Assembly: GCF_007971225.1 (NCBI RefSeq)
Contig: NZ_CP042435.1
Location: 496,001 to 560,000 of the forward strand
From: Panacibacter ginsenosidivorans
Lineage (GTDB): Bacteria; Bacteroidota; Bacteroidia; Chitinophagales; Chitinophagaceae
Length of the DNA stretch: 64,000 nt
Reading direction: 5' to 3'
The translations under genes and the position numbers were made by a program. Positions 36,538-44,002 of this stretch are shown piece after piece. The notes under the pieces are model-generated. The model made no database searches. It saw only the letters and a program-made list of their open reading frames with translations, and was not told the origin of the DNA. Numbering within the stretch: position 1 is the stretch's first letter; the number at the start of each line of letters is the position of its first letter.

Positions 36538-38616
36538 TTATAAAAACCAAAGGTTTTTTCTTGCGAACTCTGGTAAGGTATTGCTTTCAAAGTGTGGGTA
36601 AATCTGTGCAACCATTTCAGGGTATTTTATTGTAACCGGCAGGTTTTGCTGGCTTACACTTTTCCAATACATTCTGCTGAACTGGTAAACCTGATCCATC
36701 AATTCAGTTATCAGGTTTTCGTCCTCCAATAATTCAGGTTTTGTTGCCGCAAATGAGACCTTTACAGGAAAGTGATATTCCTTTGCTGTTACCTGTGATG
36801 TTGGATTGTAGCGTGTGTTGTTGAATAACAAATATTCTTTCTTACCAACTTTTAAAATAGTACCACTGTAAGGCATTAGGTTTTGGTTCTTTGTATCGAA
36901 TGCCAATAACTCTTTGCTTTCTGTTTTATTGATGGTAACAACGATTACTGGTATTGATAAACCTAATGTGTGCAACGTGTCAACAATCGGCTGTATTTCC
37001 TTTTTGCTTATGTCTTTGTAAAAGTGAATGATGAGCCTTTTTGTTGTGTAGTGGTCAACTACATATTTGCTTACTGCAACTCTTATAGAACCTGCAAGCA
37101 TTTTTGTATCATCTGCGGTAAAGCAGTCGAAGCCTTCAAATACTCCTTCATTGTTGAAGCAAAATGCACTTCCTACATACCTTGTCTTACGGGTTACTGA
37201 ATAAAATGCACCAATGCCCACAATGAGTTCATCTGACTTGATACGGTTCAATCTCCACGGAATGCCGCCCAGCTTTGCCAGTATTGCTATCTCAATATTT
37301 GGCAGGTAGTATTTAAAAGCATCTTTTGAAATATTGTCTTTGTAAACAACCTGTGAGGTTATGCCTTCCTGCAACAGTATTTCCTTTATGCGGAAGTAAA
37401 CTTTCTTTTGTTCTTCATCATCTACAAACCTGCTTACCGGTGTAACATAAATAGCAATGTATTGAATGCCTGGCTTCTTCTGCAAATTCTTCACTCCCTT
37501 TTGTACTTCCTGAACTGCAGTTGTAATGTTTTGAAAAGCTATGCCTGCACCATCATCAAATAATAATGGTTGTTTTATGAAATCGTGTATTGGCGGGAAA
37601 GCTGTGTACTCATTGCCTTGCTGGTCTTTTGCTTTCATGCCGTTCTTGAAATAGTTGTAAAGCCTTGCTACTGCACCATTCTTATCTGATTGCTGATAAA
37701 TGAAAATAAAACGAACATTATTTGCTGCTGTTGGCTTGTACGGTCCTTTCCGCTTCATGTCGGTCTTAGGTTCCGTGCCTAACCTGTCTAAGCCAAATAA
37801 CAAATCATTTGAGCCGGGTAAGGTCATTTGAACTTTGTCTTCCGGTACGAAATGAAAGCCATTGTTGCAAAGCGGTATCACATTTTTAAAGTGTGCCGTG
37901 TTCAGATACTTCTTGTAAAAATCATTAAGCAGTTCCCAATATTTCGGGTATCTGTTGCCGGTGCTTGGAATGTCGAATGCAATATCAAAGGCAGGCTTTA
38001 AGGTGTTGGTTAAAACAATATGCAGCTTGTCCAGGTGTTGCTTGTAGTCAAGTGGCAAGTATTTGTATTTATGCAGTTCCTTATCTGCTTTTATCCAGTT
38101 TAGTTGTGTTGTGTCAATGCTGCCTAACTCTGCTAAACTCATGTTGAGCACTTTGGTTGTGCCGTCATAAGAAACTATCATTTCAGGACCGTTGGTAATT
38201 CTGTGGTGCTGAATTTTTAAGGTAAAAAGATTGTAAATAGTATATCGTGGATCTGGCTGCGAATAATGCTTAAACCAAACTTCAATTTCGTTCGTGAAAC
38301 TTGGTCTCATGGCATCTGCTATGCCTTTGAAATGTTGCCTTATCAGATAGCGGTAATAGTGTGCTGCAAAGTGTATGCTCTCCTGGAGGTTTACCGATAT
38401 TATTATTGCATCCTCTCTTGGCTCCTGAAAGTCTGTGTAAAGCCATTGTTCAAAATCTAAGTCCTGTGTATCAACTAAGCCTTCAATTAGACCTTGCAGA
38501 TCATCAACGTGAATGGGGCAAAAGCTATCTTGTTTCTTTGTATAAAAAGCAAACTCTTTCTCCAGGATAGGAGGTTGAAATGGAATGATGTTTAAGATTA
38601 GCGACTGTTGAGACAT
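36538..38616 (-). CDS. Prokaryotic Argonaute with MID and PIWI domains
   Basis: 692 residues, the size of a long prokaryotic Argonaute. The MID domain is visible at about 385-455: the guide-binding signature TSQVVYKDNI (residues 420-429) followed by NIEIAILAKLGGIPWRL (440-456). PIWI runs from about 460 to the end: ELIVGIGAFYS (463-473), YVGSAFCFNNEGVFEGFDCF, RLIIHFYKD (527-535) and LPVTIKYPEMVA (659-670). In cleaving Argonautes the first catalytic Asp is in 'vGiD'; here that position is Gly469. The third falls at about Tyr533 in IIHFYK and the fourth at about Glu667, so the tetrad looks lost and target binding without slicing is predicted. No PAZ domain was recognised. The start lies 5 bases after the stop of a methylase gene, placing the Argonaute fourth in a restriction-modification operon. 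Confidence 0.85.
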   Translation of the reverse strand: MSQQSLILNIIPFQPPILEKEFAFYTKKQDSFCPIHVDDLQGLIEGLVDTQDLDFEQWLYTDFQEPREDAIIISVNLQESIHFAAHYYRYLIRQHFKGIADAMRPSFTNEIEVWFKHYSQPDPRYTIYNLFTLKIQHHRITNGPEMIVSYDGTTKVLNMSLAELGSIDTTQLNWIKADKELHKYKYLPLDYKQHLDKLHIVLTNTLKPAFDIAFDIPSTGNRYPKYWELLNDFYKKYLNTAHFKNVIPLCNNGFHFVPEDKVQMTLPGSNDLLFGLDRLGTEPKTDMKRKGPYKPTAANNVRFIFIYQQSDKNGAVARLYNYFKNGMKAKDQQGNEYTAFPPIHDFIKQPLLFDDGAGIAFQNITTAVQEVQKGVKNLQKKPGIQYIAIYVTPVSRFVDDEEQKKVYFRIKEILLQEGITSQVVYKDNISKDAFKYYLPNIEIAILAKLGGIPWRLNRIKSDELIVGIGAFYSVTRKTRYVGSAFCFNNEGVFEGFDCFTADDTKMLAGSIRVAVSKYVVDHYTTKRLIIHFYKDISKKEIQPIVDTLHTLGLSIPVIVVTINKTESKELLAFDTKNQNLMPYSGTILKVGKKEYLLFNNTRYNPTSQVTAKEYHFPVKVSFAATKPELLEDENLITELMDQVYQFSRMYWKSVSQQNLPVTIKYPEMVAQIYPHFESNTLPEFARKNLWFL

Positions 38617-38621
38617 ATTGA

Positions 38622-40496
38622 TCAGATTTCTAACGGTACAGATTTAATAAGTTTGTCTTTGGGGATATTTATCTTGTATTTATCCATTAAAAACTCATCA
38701 ACCTCTCTCACACTTTCAACGTTCAATAAAAAGTTCTTCTCTTCAATCTTCAATTCACACACACCAAAGTTTTTTACATAATTCTTAGCATACGACAAGT
38801 AACCAGCTGAATAGGGCTTGCTTGTATTCTGCATATAATAATGAAATATGCTCGATTGAAGTATTTTCTTTAACGTCATTAGTTCGTCGGCTGAACTTCC
38901 AAAAATGGCATACCCGCAATAAATAAGTAAACTTTTATCGGCAGTAAAAACAAAATGAGGCAACTTCGCCATATAAGGAAAAAGCAATTTAAACCCTTTA
39001 TCCGTCAGTGCTTGTGTCCTGCCGAAGGCATACCAGGCTGGGTATTCACCTTCACCCTTATCTCTTTTTTCTAAGGTTTCTCGATTTTCTGAAAGATATT
39101 TGAATGTTTTAGGAAAGCTCTTCGACAATATCTTTTCAGGCATAAGGGAAAATGGTGAAATACCATTTGTATAAGGGTAAATAAGTTTTTCTTTTACTGT
39201 GGGTATTTCATGCTCAAATTTTAGAATATTGGGTTTGATGATGTCTCTACAAATAGCTTTTTCTATCTTAAATTTTTTCTCATCTTGAAGTAAGTAAAAA
39301 TAGTTTTCATCTTCAGCTATGGGTTTGAATATGTATATATCATTGCTCAAAGTGGCGATACCGTTTCTGATCTTATACAGCTCACCTAAAGGACTACCAC
39401 AACCTTCAATCTTCTTAATGTTCTCAACTATTTTCTTATCGTTTAGTAACCATCCCTTTTTTGAATTTAAGGTTATGTAAGGGATAGAATTGTAGTTAGA
39501 GATTGGATTATTTAAATCAATACTTTTCTGCTTAATAAATAAGACGGAAGAACTCTCTTCTTTCGTAACAATACAAATGCAACTGTATGTTGACTTATTG
39601 CCAAAGATTTTCTCATCTCCAAAGTCTATGATTGTAAGACCAAATCGGTTATCCTGAAAATATTTTCTAAGAAGGCGAGCATTTACACTTTTAAAGAATG
39701 AATTAACTGTGATATAACCTAAAACTCCTTGCTTATTCAAAAGGTTTAAACCAATTTCAAAAAAGGGGATATACAAATCTGTGTTGCCTGAATTAGTAAC
39801 TGACCATTTTGATAATAAAACTCTTGACGGCTCGTCTATATTTTTTGAACGGACATAAGGTGGATTGCCAATGATTAAATCAAAACCTTCATTAGCTTTT
39901 ATTCTTGATGAAGATTTATACCAATCAAAATCCAGTGCATTGACCGCAAATAAATTGAACTGATAACTTTTTTCATCCTCACCAGAAGATATTGCTAACA
40001 ATGACAATAATATTTCAGTTCGTTCAATGCTATGTTTGCTAATATCTAACCCATAAATATTGTCACGAAATATTTCAGAATAAAGTTTTCCTCTTTCTTC
40101 ATGTAAGTGAAGGGCATAGGTATATAGGAATGCGCCACAACCACAAGATATGTCAGCTACCAAACAGTTATTTAATGGCTTTTTAATTTTTGAGATGCAT
40201 TTTTTTATTATAAAGTTTTTGATATAGTTTGGCGTATAAACTGCTCCATTAATTACTTTGTCTTCGTTAGGAATTGCTAATTCAAATGCTTCAATCAATT
40301 CATCAAAGCCAAACTTAAAATTTGTTTCAGGCAACAACGTGGCACTGTTCCCTTCCTTCAAAAGAAGAGACTTTATTAGCTTATTATTTGTAACAACTAA
40401 TTTATTAGCTTTTACAAAAGAAGAAACGATAATCCTGTTAAAGAGTAATTCATCCTCTTTATAAGCCTGCATTATCTTTTTGAATTGATTATTCAT
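38622..40496 (-). CDS. Eco57I-like adenine-N6 DNA methyltransferase
   Basis: 624 residues. The SAM-binding motif I is VADISCGCGAFLYTYALHL (about 113-131) and the catalytic motif IV is IIGNPPYV (208-215), with the fold order of gamma-type N6-adenine methylases. The C-terminal ~250 residues resemble the TaqI/Eco57I specificity domain (LYKIRNGIATLSNDIYIF). There is no PD-(D/E)xK nuclease motif at the N-terminus, unlike the larger neighbour. It is 4 bases from the neighbour's stop and 5 bases from the Argonaute start. It could methylate the second strand of an asymmetric site for the type IIG enzyme, or act in a defence complex. Confidence 0.85.
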   Translation of the reverse strand: MNNQFKKIMQAYKEDELLFNRIIVSSFVKANKLVVTNNKLIKSLLLKEGNSATLLPETNFKFGFDELIEAFELAIPNEDKVINGAVYTPNYIKNFIIKKCISKIKKPLNNCLVADISCGCGAFLYTYALHLHEERGKLYSEIFRDNIYGLDISKHSIERTEILLSLLAISSGEDEKSYQFNLFAVNALDFDWYKSSSRIKANEGFDLIIGNPPYVRSKNIDEPSRVLLSKWSVTNSGNTDLYIPFFEIGLNLLNKQGVLGYITVNSFFKSVNARLLRKYFQDNRFGLTIIDFGDEKIFGNKSTYSCICIVTKEESSSVLFIKQKSIDLNNPISNYNSIPYITLNSKKGWLLNDKKIVENIKKIEGCGSPLGELYKIRNGIATLSNDIYIFKPIAEDENYFYLLQDEKKFKIEKAICRDIIKPNILKFEHEIPTVKEKLIYPYTNGISPFSLMPEKILSKSFPKTFKYLSENRETLEKRDKGEGEYPAWYAFGRTQALTDKGFKLLFPYMAKLPHFVFTADKSLLIYCGYAIFGSSADELMTLKKILQSSIFHYYMQNTSKPYSAGYLSYAKNYVKNFGVCELKIEEKNFLLNVESVREVDEFLMDKYKINIPKDKLIKSVPLEI

Positions 40497-40500
40497 TTCA

Positions 40501-43500
40501 TTAACCTTTTAGAATATCTATTCTGTTTACACTTCTACCTTTTGCCCGAAAGAAATTTATGTCATCATCTGATAACCCGTACATCTCAAACACTTTGTTA
40601 TCTAAATCGCTCCACAGCTTCGTTAGTGCTTTACCATAGGTTCTTTGCTGCAATGGCGAGCCACCTAAATATTTATTTTGTGCAGTCTCTATTTTTTTCG
40701 CAATTGCCGCAACTTCATTAATCAGAGCCTCGTTATCTCTAAATGTTTCCGCTGGAAAAGGAACTGGTTCAAGAAATTGCTTATTAAACTTAAAATAACC
40801 ACTCTGTTGAGGATTAGCAATTGAACGTGCTAAGACAGAATAAACTGTTGAATTAATTACCGCTGATAACGCATATAGATAGACTTCTTCCTTGTTAGGA
40901 ATATCAATGAAAAACATATTCGCATTATCACAGTAAATCTTATCAGAGAATGTTACGGATGCAAATGTGTCCAATGATGTCATTGGCACTAAGACTTTTG
41001 CGTAAGTTGCTCCGTGATTGTTTGCCCTGGTATATAAGTGCCAATACTCATCGTCATTATAATGTTCGACGTTCTCTTGTATTGTCTTCTTATTCCTCGT
41101 AAGATATGCGCCAGCTAATGGATACCTTTTCTTAAACTCGCTGAATTTTATTGCGGTTACCTCACCATCTTCTACATCGTAAGGGAAAATGACAAATAAG
41201 TCGGGATCAGCGACTTTGTAAGGATAGAAGTTTTCGTTTGCAATAAGTGGACGACAAGCATCTACTTCAATTTCAAAAGCTTTTTCAAGATGTGTTTTCC
41301 CACTTATTATTCCTTTCTTAATCGAGAGTGCCCGAATGTGGTAAGCTCGGTCCCATAATACCTGTACACCTACTCTAACCTTTGCATAATTGCCTAACGT
41401 ACCTAATGCCAGCAACCTTGATTTAATTGCAATCAATTCTGTATCATCAAAGCTCCACGGATTAGCAGAAATAGTACTTGCTGGTAGATCGACATATTGA
41501 CTTATCGCAGTTTCTCGGACTTCAGAGGCAAGTGTTTCCAGCTTGTTTTTATACAACTTGTATTTGAAATCTTCAGGACCTGTTTTATCCAGAATAAGTA
41601 TTGCAACATAGGTTATCCGGTCTTTGAAGATTGTAGTTGTTTCAAAGTCAGAAATCAACGATAGCAGTTTACCATTGGAAATTATTTCCCTGATTTTTTT
41701 ACCGTAATCAGTTTTGAAAAAACGTTTTTGAATTACAAAACCTAATCTGCCAGCTGGATTTAATAAGGTAAGTGCTTTTTCAATGAAAGGAATAGCCAAA
41801 TCAATTTTGCCATTTTGAGAGGAAGCGAACTTGTCTTTGATATATGCGTGCATGTGAGGTAGCTCAACATTATAGTTCTTCACCTCTACGTAAGGTGGAT
41901 TACCAACTATATAATCGAACCCTTCATGATCCTCAAATATCTCTTTGAAACCATGTTCTTCTGACCAGTCAAAAATATTTGTTTTCAAGAGCTCTTCTTC
42001 ATCATCTTCAAGAGCAGGGTACATTTCAAGAATATCATTTTCAACAAGAGAATTACCGCACCGTATGTTGTTGCCTATACCATTAAGAATTTTGCTACCA
42101 AAAATACCTATCTCATTATAGGCTTCCGCATATTCTGCTGCATCAACAATTTTAAGTGACAAAGACATTTTTGTTACTTCCACAGCTTCGGGATCAATAT
42201 CCACTCCGAAAATGCAATTTTCTATTATTGCTTTTTTGCCTAATAAGTTGAGAACGGTTTCTGAATTGGTTTCGATAAAATATTTACTGAAGTCTGCATT
42301 ACCTGTAGAAATATACAGATCCTTAAAAAGCTCTTCAAGGTAATCGTATGTTTCGATTGCAAAAACGCCACTTCCACAAGCAATATCAAGCACCTTTATA
42401 CTTAGGATATTTTCTATACCATTGGCAATGATCACATCCCTATGAATGGTTTTTTGAATAACTTCCTGAACTATAAATTGAGGTGTACTTACTGCTCCCT
42501 TAGTTTTGGAATATTCGCTTTTGATCTCATCTTTTACTTCATCGTTTTCAATTAACAATTTTCTTGACAAGAAGATTTCATAAATATCACTAAGAAGTTT
42601 TGTCGGTATTACATCAAAACGATAAGGAGATGGATAATACAAGTAAATCAAAAGGCTGTCAAAAACATTGTCATCTATAATAATACTGTGTATGCTATCT
42701 ATTCTCTCGAATAAAGGACCATCGTAGTGGTCATAAAAATTGAAATAAGATGAGTTTTTAAACTGTTCCCAAAAACCGGCTTCTTTAAAGGAAAGTAGAA
42801 GCCCTTCTTCTTCTATTTTCCTTGCTTCACAGACACGAACAAAAAGTATTCTATTAATTATTACTTGAACAATGTAACTAAGATTTTCAGAGTTATCCTG
42901 TATATAGTCTTTATTGTTGTTTAGTATGTTATCTGCTAATTTTAACCGGAAATCTGAAAGTTGCTGTGCAAATTTTAGGTCAGGTGAAATTTTTACAACA
43001 AGTTTATTATCAGAAAGAGTTGAAGAATATAATTCATTCAGTTTACCGGAATAGATGTTCTCTTTTAGGAGATGAGTTTCCAGCAAATCAAACTTCTCGA
43101 TGTATTCATCTATTGTAAGATATACTCTACCTAAAACCGGGTCTTGTCCCTGCTCTGGTACATACGTACAATCATAAATTGCAAATTCTTCAAAGTTTGA
43201 TATAAATGCACACGGCGCTATGATTGACCAGCCGTAAGATTTAATTTGAAAAGCAGCAACCCCATCATCTTTAATATTTACAGAAATATCTTTTGCATCA
43301 AGAAAAGTAAGTTTTTGTTTGGCTAATTTGAAAGTATAATCGGGACGGGTATTTTGCGAGCCAATTTCTTTCAGCTTTTCTTTTTCCTCTTTGGATAAAA
43401 CTTTCTCTTGCAGAATTTGTGAAGTATCCCTAACATCCCAATTAAAAATTTGTAATAAAGGGTTCAGCCATGTACGTATAGTTTCTTCTGAAGTCAAGTC

Positions 43501-43578
43501 CAGTTTCCCAGCTTCCTTGAATACTTTGTATTCAGAAACTAATTTTTTTAAAGTTTCCAGTCTTTCAGCTGAAGTCAT
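40501..43578 (-). CDS. Type IIG (Eco57I-like) restriction endonuclease-methyltransferase
   Basis: 1025 residues. An N-terminal nuclease domain carries a PD-(D/E)xK site: Pro79-Asp80 in NTRPDYTF, then Asp94-Ala-Lys96 in TFLDAKD. A helical linker follows, then the methylase with motif I KVLDIACGSGVFAIET (395-410) and motif IV IVGNPPYVEV (557-566). The C-terminal TaqI-like target recognition region (YAKVRVGVQVLWDRAYHI) reads the DNA site. This is the one-polypeptide type IIG layout, methylating and cutting at a distance. It begins at the last base of the XRE controller gene and leads the operon that includes a second methylase and an Argonaute. Confidence 0.88.
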   Translation of the reverse strand: MTSAERLETLKKLVSEYKVFKEAGKLDLTSEETIRTWLNPLLQIFNWDVRDTSQILQEKVLSKEEKEKLKEIGSQNTRPDYTFKLAKQKLTFLDAKDISVNIKDDGVAAFQIKSYGWSIIAPCAFISNFEEFAIYDCTYVPEQGQDPVLGRVYLTIDEYIEKFDLLETHLLKENIYSGKLNELYSSTLSDNKLVVKISPDLKFAQQLSDFRLKLADNILNNNKDYIQDNSENLSYIVQVIINRILFVRVCEARKIEEEGLLLSFKEAGFWEQFKNSSYFNFYDHYDGPLFERIDSIHSIIIDDNVFDSLLIYLYYPSPYRFDVIPTKLLSDIYEIFLSRKLLIENDEVKDEIKSEYSKTKGAVSTPQFIVQEVIQKTIHRDVIIANGIENILSIKVLDIACGSGVFAIETYDYLEELFKDLYISTGNADFSKYFIETNSETVLNLLGKKAIIENCIFGVDIDPEAVEVTKMSLSLKIVDAAEYAEAYNEIGIFGSKILNGIGNNIRCGNSLVENDILEMYPALEDDEEELLKTNIFDWSEEHGFKEIFEDHEGFDYIVGNPPYVEVKNYNVELPHMHAYIKDKFASSQNGKIDLAIPFIEKALTLLNPAGRLGFVIQKRFFKTDYGKKIREIISNGKLLSLISDFETTTIFKDRITYVAILILDKTGPEDFKYKLYKNKLETLASEVRETAISQYVDLPASTISANPWSFDDTELIAIKSRLLALGTLGNYAKVRVGVQVLWDRAYHIRALSIKKGIISGKTHLEKAFEIEVDACRPLIANENFYPYKVADPDLFVIFPYDVEDGEVTAIKFSEFKKRYPLAGAYLTRNKKTIQENVEHYNDDEYWHLYTRANNHGATYAKVLVPMTSLDTFASVTFSDKIYCDNANMFFIDIPNKEEVYLYALSAVINSTVYSVLARSIANPQQSGYFKFNKQFLEPVPFPAETFRDNEALINEVAAIAKKIETAQNKYLGGSPLQQRTYGKALTKLWSDLDNKVFEMYGLSDDDINFFRAKGRSVNRIDILKG

Positions 43579-43880
43579 TAATTTTTCTTTTTTGAATGAT
43601 ACCTTACTTCTTCTTCTGCAACTTGTATTGCCTTTAATGCAACATCCTCATCCTTCACTATTTCATAAACCTGGTCTGCTAACCATAAGGTCAATAAATC
43701 GGTGGGGAGGACTTTCAAAATATCCGCAAGAACAAAAATTTGCTCCTTTTTTGCCCTCCGCTCCCCTCGTTCAATTTTACTAAGCATTGGGGTATCAATG
43801 TCTAACTTAGAAGCTATATGCTTCTGTAGCAAGCCTCTTTCTTCTCTCAACTGCTTAATTCTGACACCAAAATAGTTCAC
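43578..43880 (-). CDS. XRE-family controller (C-protein-like) regulator
   Basis: 100 residues; a cro/C1-type helix-turn-helix fills residues about 3-60 (IKQLREERGLLQKHIASKL, TPMLSKIERGERRAKKEQI). Small XRE proteins directly before restriction-modification genes are controller proteins that delay nuclease expression until the methylase has protected the host DNA. Its stop shares a base with the start of the type IIG gene. A palindrome overlapping its promoter supports autoregulation, which would set expression of the entire Argonaute operon. Confidence 0.85.
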   Translation of the reverse strand: MNYFGVRIKQLREERGLLQKHIASKLDIDTPMLSKIERGERRAKKEQIFVLADILKVLPTDLLTLWLADQVYEIVKDEDVALKAIQVAEEEVRYHSKKKN

Positions 43881-43889
43881 TTTGTTGGA

Positions 43890-43914
43890 TTTGACTTGTC
43901 AAATATTGACAAAT
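43890..43914. promoter_or_regulatory. Controller operator: palindrome plus half-site
   Basis: TTTGACTTGTCAAA (43890-43903) is a perfect 6-bp inverted repeat with a 2-base spacer. A further TTGACAAA half-site is at 43906-43913. It lies 10 bases before the XRE start codon and reaches the -7 element, the usual position for autoregulation. Confidence 0.65.
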
Positions 43915-43943
43915 GTAAACCTAAGAAATTTAGTAAGAACAAA
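43910..43943 (-). promoter_or_regulatory. Promoter of the restriction/Argonaute operon
   Basis: On the minus strand TACATTTG (43910-43917) fits TAnnTTTG. A TTTG at 43940-43943 lies upstream at 22 bases, longer than the ideal 19. The start codon is 29 bases downstream. Confidence 0.55.
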
Positions 43944-43971
43944 TAAGAGAAAAGAAATTATTCACAAGTTG

Positions 43972-44002
43972 TGCAAATTGCAAAGCCTGCAAAGTCTGCA
44001 AA
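43972..44002. repeat. Four TGCAAA direct repeats
   Basis: TGCAAA occurs at 43972, 43979, 43988 and 43997, spaced 7, 9 and 9 bases, ending at the stop codon of the BT4734/DUF3987 gene. It resembles short iterons, though the unit is only 6 bases. Confidence 0.4.

Noticed and set aside
36538-38616. A short-Argonaute system such as SPARTA
   Set aside because: The protein is 692 residues with a long N-terminal half, and no TIR, SIR2 or APAZ protein is encoded beside it.
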